Source: Sipunculus nudus | Lineage: Eukaryota > Annelida > Sipuncula > Golfingiida > Sipunculidae | Length of the DNA: 64,000 bases | Assembly: GCA_026874595.1 (NCBI GenBank) | Contig: CM049306.1 | Location: 80,688,142 to 80,752,141 of the forward strand | Reading direction: 5' to 3' | Shown: positions 1 to 12,012 of the stretch, in pieces | How the letters are laid out: the number at the start of each line of letters is the position of its first letter | Numbering within the stretch: position 1 is the first letter of the stretch | Notes under the pieces: generated by a model | What the model was told of the DNA's origin: nothing | The model's input: only the letters and a program-made list of their open reading frames with translations | The model's database searches: none | Program-made: the position numbers and the translations under genes

Positions 1-266
1 GAAAGTTTCCTTGTAGCTTTTTTATATAATCCTGATATATATGTTTATATGAATATTTGTATTGGTAAAACTAACATGTTTAGGTCAATACATTTTACTT
101 TTTTGGAGCAGTAAGTATGTGACTGTACTCATATTCGAATGATCGTATTTTGTCTCTATATGTTATCCTGCAAACAATGAAGCTTTGATATAATGGATTT
201 TTATACGTTTACTACGCTTATAATCTGCAGTAATACGTTATTCTGTATAATTCATAAAATTCTTAC

Positions 267-372
267 CGGAGGCGAACTCACAGCCTATTACAGTGGCTTC
301 GTTGTCAGATGAGCGCCATGTTACTGAGTTCTCTTTAACGTAGATGACTCCAGGGCCTGTTTGGCCATTAAC
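267..372 (-). CDS. Internal exon of an unrecognised extracellular-type protein
   Basis: On the minus strand a clean open stretch of 35 codons plus one base lies between an AG acceptor (ending at 373) and a GTAAGA donor (starting at 266), so the exon leaves phase 1. The peptide starts VNGQTGPGVIYVKENSVTW and ends ATVIGCEFAS. A single cysteine in a beta-strand-like ATVIGCEF context is what one sees in Ig-like or similar extracellular domains, but that is only a resemblance. A second possible acceptor inside it (CAG before GCCCTGG) would make the exon symmetric phase 1-1. No neighbouring exon of the same gene could be identified, so family and start are unknown. Confidence 0.42.
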
Positions 373-374
373 CT

Positions 375-1504
375 AATAAATGAAACATCGACAAAAAGCA
401 TCCTGAGACGAAGAATAGTATCGGGCATTAATATATTTAGTATAACAGTGATTGTGAAGTTTCCTCGAGTAAACAGTACATTTATAAAGGTCATATTAGC
501 GATCGAAATTTTCTGGGCATTAAAATATAATTATACAAATTCCTGTCCTCAGTCATGTAACTGACAGGAAGCTCCATGTACTGTTAGATGACAGATTAGC
601 ACCGACGCAGCTGATGTGATAATGGTCAGTGTAATAAACATGAAGCCTGACACAAGCCAGTTAAGTAATTAATGCGGTGTACCTCTATACAGCAGATGGT
701 TGGAGGTGTAAAGTCAACCATGACTGGGTTGGCATTGATCACTCTCGTCAGTCCCGCGTGATTCACTCAATGCCTTTACGGTCACGTGGACTCGAGAGCC
801 ATGTGACAGGATCAGGGGAGGTGTGCGTGCGTGTCTGTCAGTACCGCATGACGTGAAACGTTGTAGCTGTACACCACTTGTAGGTGAAGAGAGTGTACTA
901 TTTACATTATTATATAGATGATCGAATCCCGATTTTAAAATTATCTTGTTTATATAATATATATGTTATAATCCAAATAACGTTTGAGGAATTGAACAGA
1001 TATATGTAGCTGTCAGAGAGCGAATCATGTTCTAAAGAGTAGACGTTTTGCAATGATTTCCGGGCGGGAACCATCTGTTCTAGAAACATATGTGTACAGA
1101 AAGGAAAATCGTGCTGATAGAAATATTCTACCACCTTCCACTGTTCCCAGGGCCCACAGATATCCTCGTATGCTGCTCTCTGGGTCTATAATTTACCATG
1201 ATGACGTCACATAACCTTCATCTTCAGCAGAATAGATGAAATTATGGTAAGTGTCAAAAGTAATCAACCATCCATAGTTGCATTATTTAACTAGAAACAG
1301 ACAGTTTCACATAAAAAAATAGATAAATAGAAAAAAAAATAACTTTCATACCTTGTCATTAAACATTTATAAACAGTGAACAAGCAGTAAACGCTGAAGT
1401 CCACTTTATGCTATAAGTGGTGCTGGGTAATTTACTTCAGGATCGATTAAGTATGGCAAAAGTATATATTCTTTTAACTTTTTAATTTCCAGCTCATTGC
1501 TTAG
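375..1504. other. Non-coding stretch, nothing firm
   Basis: AT-rich DNA with no reading frame I can support. A minus-strand open frame of about 90 codons (910-1182) begins right after a TAG that could be an acceptor, but it has no convincing donor or family. It is listed with the rejected items. Confidence 0.4.
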
Positions 1505-1634
1505 GACGATAGTGGTGGTCTTTCCGAGGTTATTACCATACAGGTGTACGTTCTGGCTGGAAAATGTCTCAATAGCGAAACCTGCCAGGGACAAATCAAT
1601 GACCCAGACTGCTTGGGCACTAAGAGGATTAACG
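1505..1634 (+). CDS. EGF-like membrane protein, internal exon a
   Basis: An exon of 43 codons plus one base lies between a TTGCTTAG acceptor and a GTAAGG donor. It starts DDSGGLSEVITIQVYVLAG and then carries three cysteines (KCLNSETC and DPDC). It leaves phase 1. The next exon, 1.9 kb downstream, enters phase 1 and supplies YQCTC. Together they give the first five cysteines of an EGF-like module, with the Gly-Phe-Ser-Gly turn at the junction. EGF modules split by phase-1 introns are the usual arrangement in animals. The opposite strand has a longer open frame here, but only this strand gives the cysteine pattern and splice-phase agreement. The acceptor choice (1504 rather than 1494) is set by an in-frame TAG between the two. 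Confidence 0.6.
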
Positions 1635-3528
1635 GTAAGGCATAACCCAGCAGATACATAAACCTTAAGTGCATTTAAGATGTTTATGTGTACGAAAGAA
1701 GAAATTTCCATTATACATGTCGGTATGTCTTGTTTCCCTATGTTTGAGATATTGAAAAAAATGTACCAAAAGCTTCAATCCTTCTTATATCCAAAACCCA
1801 GAACCATATGTCATTTGTTGCACTCTGGCCTTAGCAACGGCAGCTATCATGATCCTTTCATGTAGAATGTTCAAGACGATAATAAAAATATTTATCGACC
1901 TAACTAGGAGCAATAAGTGTGATGTAGGTATTTCATATCTGTCCGTATTCCAATATATAAACGTGGCATAAGCCAGTATGCCTGTGTGACATATTTGGCT
2001 GGCTGTCTTTAAATGCTCGTACAGACACACACCACGACCAAGCGTACAATGTCGAAAAAAAAGGATTTAAGACAAACGAATATTTAATACGTTTACAGTA
2101 ATTACAAGTGTCCTAATCGAAACCAAAATTTCGAAATTACGAGATAAAATAGGAGGTATCTTGAGCTCCCACAAGATCTCTTGCACTTAGTTTCCCCAAG
2201 GTGTTTTTGTGTAAAATCGTTCGGCCTCAGCCCTCGGTGATCTTTTTAGCTCAGATGACTTTCAGTTTCCTTCAATTCAGCTGAGAGTCATGGCCCATGG
2301 GCCGCTATTTTTCATAGCAATACCAATCGCTGGCCTCAGAGTCTTCCTAGTCGAACCTCACCCGCCGGCCACACGCAAGTTCCCACTCTAGGCCCCGTAG
2401 TTTGAGCCGATCCTTGTGTCGACCATGCGGTTCAGTGGTGCTTGGCTTACCTCATACAGTCAACTTACACCATATCCCGAAATGTCTGCTGTTCTAAACT
2501 CTGTGAACTCTGCTTGACAAACTGGGGGCGGGCAGACTGTTAGAAAAAAGCAACAATAACACACTCTTAAGATCTCTACGGCCACAGAGTGGACCATAGC
2601 ACGTATTCTGTTGTCTACTGCCCAAAAATATCTCTACTTTCGAGTGCTACGGCATATTTCTTTCCTAATGTACAGGTTGTATTTTTAAGATTTATTACTT
2701 TAATTCGCGCTTTACAGTGCCAAACAAACCATCCACACTGCTGGTGATGTTTTAACGGTGGCATGATTCAACTTATACAATGCGTACAGGCACTGTACCT
2801 TCATTGGACCCCATTTACCTAAAGACAATAACCAAAAATGTATACAGATAACGTGACTGACGATCAAACAACCATTTAATTTGCTCTAAATTACATCATC
2901 GTGGAAAATATCCTCTCGATTCTCTACACACTAGTGTGCACTTGTAGTTACATGTTATCTACATAAAAATCAAAATATTACTAGATAACAAACGGACTCC
3001 TTTACAAGTCCATACTCGTTCAGAAAGTAAAAACTATACTATAAGTGGTGGAAAGAAAGATCAACATACCGGTCTCCTAACCCCTTACTTCTTCACACTT
3101 AAATTCAGATCTAATACCGTTGGTGACCAGTTGTTGCTGGAACTTGGAGACAAGTGTGTCAGACTCAAGTTTTGTTCGGATATTTATCCTCAGCCATGCT
3201 AATAGGTACTAAATATTTATAGGAGTGCACGAATAAATTAAGTTTTGACAATATGGAAACCTCGCCGCAAGATGCTGGTAGTTGCTTTATATTGATATTA
3301 GTGCACGAATAATAATACCGAAATGACCCGGTAGTTATGACTCTTCATTAACCTCCGAAGCATCTGTCCTGCACACGCTCCGTACCCCGTGCACTAATCA
3401 ACTAATCCAATGTAAATTTTTGTGGTGGTTGCTTTTTACATTTCACAGCGGACTCCCTCTAAACCCTTTTGTTACTTTTAGTAGACGTACCATTTACTGT
3501 ATAGCGCCATATCCATTCTTTTTTACAG
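1635..3528 (+). other. Intron of the EGF-like gene
   Basis: No coding exon recognised. Near 2250-2310 a pair of facing GCTCAGaTGACT / CAGCTGAGagTCA motifs resembles the ends of the tandem-core elements at 13.9 and 30.5 kb and may be a remnant of that family. The rest is unremarkable AT-rich DNA. Confidence 0.45.
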
Positions 3529-3804
3529 GATTTTCAGGGTATCAGTGTACGTGTTCGGCAGGATCAAGGGGTTGTACTGCCAGGTTTATTTGGATGAGTG
3601 TTCCTCCTCACCTTTCCCCGATAACTATACCTGCATTGATCGGGTAGCCTTCTTTACGTGTCACTGTGAACTGGGCTGGCCCTGCAGCTACAAACTTCCA
3701 ATATCATCCCAGACACTCTGGATGCTTGTGCCGTCTAGTGCCGTTCTCATCGGTCTCCTAGTGTTCCTCTTCATCAAATTTCGTCGACCAACCCAGACCG
3801 AATC
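3529..3804 (+). CDS. EGF-like / transmembrane exon b, with a frameshift
   Basis: The exon follows a TTTTTTACAG acceptor and ends at a GTAAGT donor (phase 2). It opens in the frame FSGYQCTCSAGSRG, which completes cysteines 4 and 5 of the EGF module begun in the preceding exon. At about 3561-3570 (a run of four G) the protein-like frame moves by one base to LYCQVYLDECSSS. That frame then runs to the end: a second EGF-like module, a hydrophobic helix (LVPSSAVLIGLLVFLFI) and the stop-transfer cluster KFRR. The second module has Phe (TTC) where calcium-binding EGF repeats have their second cysteine (SSSPF instead of SSSPC). The frameshift and the lost cysteine suggest a decaying allele or pseudogene, or a sequencing error in the G run. 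Confidence 0.65.
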
Positions 3805-4691
3805 GTAAGTCCTCAACAATTGATTTTTTTCAGATAGATTTTGAAAGTTTTGTTGACAATATAAAAAGGGAACTTGGTAAATGCATAAGCTATCAGTTCT
3901 TGATCTCTATTCAAGTCACCCAATAATATTACCCGGCTTGCCTCTCCAATACGTTAACAAACAGAGAAAACTTAACGTACAAACAGACATCAAGTTCTAG
4001 ATTTGTAACGCTGAAATTATATTTTGATTTTATTATTCCTCGCCCAGAATCTTAATTGCCTACAAGCACGTGTTGGCGAAGGTAGCTGTGAACATCAAGC
4101 CTGGGTCAGTAGAGTAATAACATGCAACGAAACAAAAAACCCTGTTTCGAATTAATTTAATTCTAAAGTCAGCCATCTGCTTATGCTTAAAGTATACCTT
4201 TCTTACGGCATTTCAAGTACCGTTTGCGTGTAAGGCTGTAAAAATGTAAATTGAATACCTGTGGGATTTGTGTATTTCCATTGTCATCTGCAGCAAACTG
4301 TTTAAGCAATTCCAATCTTGGTTCTACTTACTGGGAATAAAATTATATCTAAAGCTCTTGTTTTAGCAGTCAGCTGAATCTCGCATTACCCTTTGTCATT
4401 TAAATCACAGTTAACAGCCAGTAGGGTTAAGGAAGGTTTGTGTTTAAAATAAAATCAACGACCGATGGGCAAATCACTGTTACTCCTGCTATTTTATGGA
4501 TGATAACATATTATTTTTGAATGATGGTTCATTGGAATTCCAGACGCTATTTTACATTTTAAGATGTAGATACTTTACTCAACAATCTCTTGTTTGTTCT
4601 CACACTTAGTAGAGTTGAAACATTTTTAATATTAACTTTAAAGTAATGTCTACTTCAATAACACTAAACCCAAAACATATTTTTTTACAAG

Positions 4692-4875
4692 GTCTTCGAA
4701 ACAAACCAACAAGGCTAACAAGGGCAAGTTTCGTCGAAGATCGGATGTGGCTTGCAACAATTTGATTGGCCATGATTCTACGTTCCAAAACCCGTTGTAC
4801 ATTGAAAGTTCTGTATCCAATTTCCCAAGACTCTGGTTCAGGATAAACGACATGTCCTCAGCTGAAAACGAACAG
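4692..4875 (+). CDS. EGF-like membrane protein, cytoplasmic tail exon c
   Basis: The first base completes the TCG codon left open by exon b (phase 2 to 2). The following 61 codons are open and end at CAG before GTGAGC (phase 0). The peptide is basic then polar: SKQTNKANKGKFRRRSD, then NLIGHDSTFQNPLYIESS, then SAENEQ. It follows directly on the transmembrane helix and stop-transfer residues, so it should be the intracellular tail. NPLY resembles NPXY-type endocytic or adaptor motifs, which is inference. Exon phase, composition and position agree with exons b and d. I do not recognise the family from the tail. Confidence 0.62.
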
Positions 4876-5079
4876 GTGAGCAGTAGTTTATATATACACA
4901 TAACGTATTGGCAACTCTGGAATAAGATCATTACACCAAATATTATCAGACTTTGACACAAATTTATCGCTCAATCTCTTCGAATTGAAGCATAAAATGG
5001 TCAATTCATATATGGATTTTCTAATTTCCAAATCACTTAGAACCAGAACTGTGTTCTGGAGAGCTTATAAGGCGTCGGC

Positions 5080-6450
5080 GTCCGCCTCGTCCGTAGATAC
5101 CCCAGGTTAATGTTTTTTGTTAACTCCGTAAACACTGACCCAAAAGCTTTCGTATTACATATAGGTATTGTGGTTATTAATCCCCCTATGAGCATGGGAA
5201 AAAAGGTCAAAGGTCAAGATCACAGGCCCCCATTGTTCATGAACAAATCAAATCAGGTTAAAGTTTTTTGGTTACCCTATTGCTAATGAAGATATTTAAA
5301 TTAAATTAAGTAAAATGTTGAACAGTGACAATACCCAGCACTGCTATTATATTTTTTTCTCATATTTTTATTTCTTGGCGAGTAATTGGCACTTAACGAA
5401 CAAAGTTTGTACAGATCCCAAACCAGCGCAGGTTAAAGTTTTACTTAACTCTTTATAACTCGGCAGCCCCTCACAATATTAATTTTATATTTCACATATG
5501 TATTGTATAAGGGATTAGATATGAACCCCATGTTTTAGGTATCAAAATGTTTAAGCCAAAGGTCACAGGTCCACGTTGTTCATGAACAAGTCAGGTTTAA
5601 TTTATAGGCTCATTTTATCTATATCTAATGAAGACATTTTAAGTTACTTAATACTCCGATGTTCAGTGACAATACCTAGCAAGGCTATTTAATTTTTTTA
5701 CCATATTTTAATTTTTGGGCAAGTAATTAGCACTTAACGAACAGTCTTTGTACAGATCCAAACAAAATAACAGGTTAAACTGTAGGGATAACTCTTTTTA
5801 ATTCAACAACCACTCACCATGTAGCTCTCATATTTCATATATGTATGGTATTGATGGTTATGAATTCCCGTTATGATTTGGCGATCAAAGGTCAAGATCA
5901 CCCCGTTGTTCACGAACGAGTCGGGTTAATTTTTTTAGTGAGGCCCTTTGCGTCATGGCTAATGAAAATATTTCAATTAAACTAAGTACACTGATGAACA
6001 GTTACAATATACCTATCAGAGCTCGTGAATGTTCCCCATATTTAATTTTTGGACCAGTAATTAGCACTTAACGAACAAATTTTGTAAAGATCCCAACCTA
6101 GCACACGTTAAAATTTTGGGATAACTCTTAAAAACTGAACAACCACTCAGCGATATGTTTTCACATTTCATATAAGTGATATAATTGGGGGGGGGGGGGG
6201 GGTAAAGAATCTCACATATATTTGTGGCGTTGAAAGTCAAAGGTCACCTGTGTTCATGAAAACATCAGGTTAAATTTTGTATTTGGCTTGTCGCTGCATT
6301 GTTAATAAAAATATTTCTGTTAAAAACTTATACTGATGTTCTGGGACATTACCAAAAGTTTAACTAGGTGAAGTTTTATTATACACAAAATCCACACATA
6401 TTAAATGTGATCAGAGGTCACCAAGCTTCTTTATGTTTTCGATTCAATAA
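5080..6450. repeat. Tandem satellite, about 335 bp per unit, about four units
   Basis: The motif AGTAATTgGCACTTAACGAA recurs at 5381, 5722 and 6056 (spacing 341 and 334), with a partial first unit before and a decayed last unit after. Each unit also carries a GGTCAAAGGTCAAGATCA-like block followed by TTGTTCATGAAC (a short palindrome). Copies are clearly diverged, so this is an old array inside the intron. The block begins near a CGTCGGCGTCCG stretch at 5073. Confidence 0.7.
6187..6202. repeat. Poly-G run of 16
   Basis: An uninterrupted run of 16 G lies within the last satellite unit. A run like this is prone to length change and to assembly error. Confidence 0.9.
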
Positions 6451-7419
6451 CCTAGCAGGATAGTGATTTTTTTAATGAAACTTATCAGAAATTTTGCCAA
6501 TATAAAGGCTCGCCTAAATTTGATTCCTGGCGAAATCCGCAAATTCAATGAGGTGAGAGGTTACCAGCCTACTTTAGTGAGTCAATTTGTTATGTTAAAT
6601 ACATAAATATATCGCGTACCTTATATTTATCAATTTAATACACTTGGGTACTATGGGCATACTAATGCTACAGTAGCACTCCATTATGACTTTTTATTAT
6701 TGTTATTATTACTAATTCACTTGATATACATGTGCCTTGTTTAATCTTGATGACCAGGTTCAGATTGATGAATTTATATAAAAGATCCAACAATCCTTTT
6801 TCCTTATGGTATTACATCAAGCTTTTTATTCTCACACAGTCACTGTCTTGTAACGTTCTTTGTCAGCATAACCTACAAATATGTTGGTATCACTTATCAG
6901 GGGTAAAATGTTTTGAAGGCTTGATTGAAGCATAAACTTTTTAAAAATCTAATTGATTAGGAGGGGCTGGGTAATGGCCTATACTGCCTCCCAGATAACC
7001 AACATTTTCTTGACACATTTATATCAATTACACAAATTTATGTATGTGTGCGTGTCATAGAATGTGAATGAATGAATGAATGGATAGAAGTTTATTCTGA
7101 AATAAAAGGCCTCAGGCCCATGGTTCTACAAAGAGCATATGGTTTACGTGTTGGAGGTTATATTAGAGAATCAAACATTGGTATAATTTTGAAGAAATCA
7201 ATGCCGTTCAGATTTAAATACTTGTATTCTAATCGTAATGATTAACATTGTCGTCTCATATGATAGTGAGACATGATTTTCTGGATTTGATATCCTATCA
7301 TAGGATATATAGAAATCAATATTTTACACTTTACCGGTAGGATTTTAAATTAAAGCGGCTGTTTATCTATTTCTAAACACAACTGTTTTTTCTTAACAAT
7401 ATGTTTTTTTTCTTCCCAG

Positions 7420-7458
7420 GGGTATGACGGTGAACAGGAACTGGATAACGACACCTAG
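7420..7458 (+). CDS. EGF-like membrane protein, terminal coding exon d
   Basis: After a strong polypyrimidine tract and CCCAG the frame continues in phase 0 from exon c. It encodes GYDGEQELDNDT followed by a TAG stop at 7456-7458, so the cytoplasmic tail ends in an acidic patch. The exon is too short to be found by ORF length; it is supported by the acceptor, the matching phase and the immediate stop. The protein visible in the window amounts to about 210 residues of its C-terminal end. Confidence 0.6.
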   Translation, partial: GYDGEQELDNDT

Positions 7459-8270
7459 AGTCTCCAGATCGAGCTGAAGACCTCATCAGGTTTCGGCCAG
7501 TCTCCCAGGTACTCACAACATGGTCACCACAGGAAAAAGGAATCCATAGACCTAGACAGAACATCCTTGGGGGAAATGTCAGTTTAAATGCACAAACAAT
7601 AGGTTGTACGTGCCTATTATTCAAGATGTTTTATATTTTAAGTGGATTTTAGTATGGATTTGCTCTATTTTACCCGAAGTACCTTTCATTAACCAACTAA
7701 TACGTTATATGGTTTTTTTTAGAAAGTCAATCCCATGATTAATTTTGAAGGTGGCATTGGAGAAGACAGACTTCATATAAACCATGACTGGCAGTGAATT
7801 GTTATGTTAGGTAACCTATGGTCAGTTGTTAATTTATAATATTACAAACACAATTCATGTAGAAAATATTTCATCATCCAACGACCCATAGAAGCGTTAA
7901 TATTTTCCATTATATCTTTTTATGCAACCAAGATAATCACTTTTTTTTCAATTTAAAGATTTTAATTAAGATTTATCGTTCTATTGGGTCGATTTAATGT
8001 AAACACTGCGAGTCATGTATTATTGGAACTGCACATGTAACATATATGAGGTTTATGGAATGTTATAACAAACACTTTCTAAAATGTGATAATCTGGAAG
8101 GCGTTGCTAAACATCAGGTGGAATGACAATGATCCTATGTTATACATATTGTTGCTGAATTTCAGAAGGGCGGACAATGATCCTTTGTCTTACATATTTT
8201 TAAGTGAAAGGGTCAGTTAGATGATAAACATGAACTTTTTTTATCAATAAATACAGAACAAATAAAAAAT
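7459..8270 (+). other. Probable 3' UTR of the EGF-like gene
   Basis: Non-coding sequence after the stop. The first AATAAA hexamers downstream are at 8246-8251 and 8261-8266, which would give a 3' UTR of about 0.8 kb. The transcript end is not proven from sequence. Confidence 0.4.
8246..8251 (+). promoter_or_regulatory. Candidate polyadenylation signal AATAAA
   Basis: A canonical hexamer about 790 bases after the stop codon, followed 15 bases later by a second one. The hexamer is common in AT-rich DNA, so support is positional only. Confidence 0.35.
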
Positions 8271-8271
8271 A

Positions 8272-9718
8272 TAATATTTCCGATTATATTTTTCCCACAG
8301 GAAGCTATATTTTTAGAACTTATCATATCCATGATTGTGTATTGTTGTATTGGTAGTGATGTAGTTTAAAGTTGTACATTGATTATAGTCGCTCTATTTG
8401 TATGCTGTGCGGTACGTTTTGTATCCGGTATAAGTAAATAAGCTTAACATTTTTTGTGCATGGTAAATTAGCCACCAGTCATGGAAATTATTTTAAATTA
8501 CATTAATGTTTTCCAACGGTCGTTTGCACTTTACCCTTTTCTTCCTGCTCATTATGTAATTTCTTTTGAACTTACAATGATCATGATGATGTAACTTTAA
8601 TCTTTAATAAGCTTTAATGCAATTAAACTTTTCACGTTAAATAATCGCGTGCAATCTTGCGTAGCATTTAAGAGGAGGAGAAATAACTTAAAGTAAACTT
8701 ACACAAGTGCTCTTGTTGCAGATCAACATAATTCGTAGTTGGTTACCCAGCACAATAGTAATAATAACAGTATAAAAACGACTTTGTTGCCACATCGCCT
8801 TCACCCATCAAAGGAAACGTAGCTTTAACAAATACCTATTGAAGTAATATCCTGTCAACTCTACTGGTTTGCATATCAGCTGCTTACTATATTTCAAAAC
8901 CCCGCACACTTACGCAGGTTCAGCTTGCTGAAAGCCATTGTGTGTAGGTGTTTAGCCTCACCCATTCACTTGCACTGGTCCACTATGTTTTCCGTAATTA
9001 TTTCCTGAATGGAATTTAGAGTTATTATGAACGTCACTGAAAGCGGCTTTTTTTTGCACAAACGTTCTGAGATATAAGTGGTATCTGTGAAACGTGATGA
9101 TTCTCCAAAATATTTTATACTGTTACAGTAAGATGCAAGTCAAAGTTATCTGTTTGTCCCAACCGTATTACATGTAGTCAATTTTAGATTACGTATGGGA
9201 AATCACTCATTCCTTCATAAGCAAACACTCCTCAGTTAGAAGTGCCATAATTGGTAAATTAACAACAAACAAAGACAATCAAAATCGTTCAAATACATCT
9301 TAAAGTTAGATTATAAATTAAGAAAACTTGGAAAAAAATATCCGAAGGAGCCAGTACCGTAATAAATACGATATAGAGTTGCAATATAAAGTTAAGAATT
9401 ATTAAATGTCCAATGCCCGAAAATTTAACCCAAATTTACAATAAATGTAATATGTAACTTAATATTTGACCCTTGTATGTAGCCCTCGCCGTCCTTTCCT
9501 CGAGTAAACATACTATAGGTAGTAGAGGAAAACTAGTTGATTGTATAATTTCCATAAAATTCCAGTAATTTCCAAAAGCTCACCATATCAGTTAAACCTT
9601 TCAAATTTGTTCATCGCAACCAGCAATTAGAAGGTAATAGGTTCGATACAGGGAACCGACTTTTCTGCGAATGCATGGCTCATTTCTATATACAATGAAC
9701 AAGCTTAGCTATTCATAC
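8272..9718. other. Intergenic, no feature seen
   Basis: AT-rich sequence without open frames of interest, tandem repeats or recognisable transposon ends. Confidence 0.5.
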
Positions 9719-9720
9719 AT

Positions 9721-9762
9721 CTCTCTCTCTCTCTCTCTCACACTCTCTCTCTCCATATACAA

Positions 9763-9798
<36 letters not shown>
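9721..9798. repeat. (CT)n then (TA)n microsatellites
   Basis: CT-rich run at 9721-9752 and TA run at 9771-9798. The TA run abuts the left end of the pogo-like MITE, as expected for an element that targets TA. Confidence 0.9.
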
Positions 9799-9803
<5 letters not shown>

Positions 9804-10636
9804 CCTCAGCATTACGAACACCCGTAGAGCCGAGATAAAATGGTCGTGTTTCCGAGTTGGTCGCCTAAGTGAGTTTTGACTTTCGAGGGTCTTACATAGG
9901 TCGTCTGTAAATAAGTAGCTACAGTAGCTATTAATGACAATTTTGAATTACTAATTTACTTTCCTCCTAAATCTGCATAATATAATACGGAAAATTAAAA
10001 AAAACCCTGTCGTACAGGTTTATTTATTAATACTGAAAAAAATGAGAAATGTTAAACAAATAAAGATTCATATCCAAACACTTTTCAAAGTAAACACAAC
10101 TTCTTTTATTAACACCGATCAATGTATAAAATGAATGCGGGCACAATTTTATACTTAAGATATCATAAACATTAGCCTGAGGCCAAACAGACTCATTTTT
10201 GGGCCTATGACAAAGCCTATTTCCTGAGAAATTGGTCATGATTTAGTCTGACGGCATTTCGATACACGATAAAGAGTCTCTGCCTAGCTGTGAAATGTGC
10301 AAATTCTTATAGCCGTCATCAGCCGTACCATTTTACATCGCTGATAAACCTAAGAGTATTCAGTCTCTTTCCTATTTCAAAACACTTAGTCAAATGGTGA
10401 GTTAAATAATGACCAATCATAAATCTATATTGACCAATGAGTTAATAAAAGCCAGGGACCTATGTATCACGCATATAATTATTGACAGTCTTCATAAAAA
10501 GTTAGGAAACCGTGGCCCCGCTATTCCGAGGTTTAGATATATGATATAAAGAGCAAAAGAAATAGGGTCCATGAAACGTTGTCGTGAATTCGAGGTGGTT
10601 GCTATACTGAGGTGGTCGTAAGCCGAGGTTTTACTG
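9799..10636. mobile_element. pogo/Tc1-mariner-like non-autonomous element (MITE)
   Basis: The left end AAAACCTCAGCATTACGAACACC and the right end (read on the minus strand) CAGTAAAACCTCGGCTTACG share an AAAACCTC.GC.TTACGA.CACC core and are flanked by TA dinucleotides. A second inward block with GGTCGT and TTCCGAG motifs also recurs in inverted order. Length is about 840 bp and there is no transposase frame inside. TA target sites and CAGTAAAACCTC termini are typical of pogo/Tigger-type elements. The left terminus has decayed into the TA run. Confidence 0.6.
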
Positions 10637-10639
10637 TAT

Positions 10640-11712
10640 ATAGTCGTTTACTTTGTGTGTTAACATTCTTACAAGAACCCGCATGTTCACTTTAACCCCT
10701 ATTTTCCATGTTGCTACGCCGTTATATATGTGCAAGTGTTAAATGATTGCGTGTCACTCAGTATTGATCCACTCAAAGCATGTGTGTAAATGTTCGTTCA
10801 AGACTCTGCAAGATATATTTCAAAATATCATATTCAGCAATCCAATATGCATTACTTTTACATTATGAAACATCTGACATACAGGCATCCCCTTCATATG
10901 AAAGATGCACTCAATATTGATTGAAGGTCACACCACCTTGTCACACTAGATGACATCCTACAGTCAGTTTATGGAAATTCCAGCTATTCATAATACTTTA
11001 AAGCCAAGCAATCTACACCTTTATATATGGGGAACTCTTTTATATATGTATTTATTGCTGAAACACGTCTCCCTGAATATATGGCCAGTCAGGTATAAAG
11101 TTTATGTGTTTATCTTTTTTACAACTACATCTCGGTTTTACATTTTTACAACTACACTTGATCTTCGGTCTTAAGAGTCTTCTAATTTATCGACAACAAG
11201 GAGGATGTCAAACTCATGTCACACTGAATGAACTTTGAGTGACACAATTCTGTTGCTTAGCTATAATAACTGAAGATTGATTCGGTGGAGCTTACAGTAT
11301 ATGTGGAGTGTAAGAGGAAACATACAGTTATTTTCATAACAAGTCTTAATTCCTTATCCACTACTTTCCATACCCTTGTTAAATAATACTAAGAAACATA
11401 TTAAGTGTAACTGGAATAGATGAATGCCACCCAATCGATAAAACAAAAAGCAACAGAAAGTTGAGAGCAGTTTTATGGGTTTTGGTTTGATCCATGCCAT
11501 AGCTTTATGCCATCGAGATAAAATTGTGAGCACATATCTTTCCAAATGTTTTATTGCACGCCATAAAACTTGGTTTTGTTACTTATGGCATCAATTCCTG
11601 AAATCAAACACGTTTATTTGAAAATATTTTAATCCTATAGGCCTAATCTGCGCGCAGTTAATCTTCTTTAAAAATTACCAAAACAACTAATGCAAAAATT
11701 CTTACCTGTCTT
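10640..11712. other. Intergenic, no feature seen
   Basis: AT-rich, no coding signal or repeat structure I can support. Confidence 0.5.
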
Positions 11713-12012
11713 TTTTTTTATTATGTTTGTTGGCTGACCTTTACTTGTGTAGCTCCATAAAAAATCTAGCAAAGCAAATCAGCCAATATCATCAATCATA
11801 ACATACATCTCCAGATAAAAAATATTCCCGTTTCTTTTATTTACCATACACGTCTCGTTTACGTCTTTTATTATGTTTGTCGGCTGTCCTTTACTTGTGT
11901 AGCTCCATAAAAAATCTAGCAAAGCAAATCAGCCAATATCATCAATCATAACATACATCTCCAGAGAACAAATATTCCCGTTTCTTTTATTTACCATACA
12001 CGTCTCGTTTAC
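11713..12012. repeat. Recent tandem duplication, 150 bp x 2
   Basis: TTATGTTTGTtGGCTG at 11721 recurs at 11871 (period 150). The two units differ at only a handful of positions, including TTGGCTGACC versus TCGGCTGTCC and AGATAAAAAA versus AGAGAACAAA. A third copy begins (CGTCTCGTTT at 12000 onward) and stops. Near-identity shows the duplication is young compared with other repeats here. Confidence 0.85.

Larger units (their letters stand above)
4876..7419 (+). other. Last intron of the EGF-like gene
   Basis: GT (4876) to AG (7419), both phase 0. It contains the ~335-bp satellite described separately, and after 6560 ordinary AT-rich sequence without recognised features. Confidence 0.55.

Noticed and set aside
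910..1182. Minus-strand open frame of about 90 codons after a possible TAG acceptor (AYEDICGPWEQWKVVEYF)
   Set aside because: No convincing donor, no recognised family, and similar lengths occur by chance here.
1406..1711. 101-codon minus-strand open frame
   Set aside because: It lies opposite the EGF-like exon at 1505-1634, whose cysteine spacing and splice phase are better evidence.
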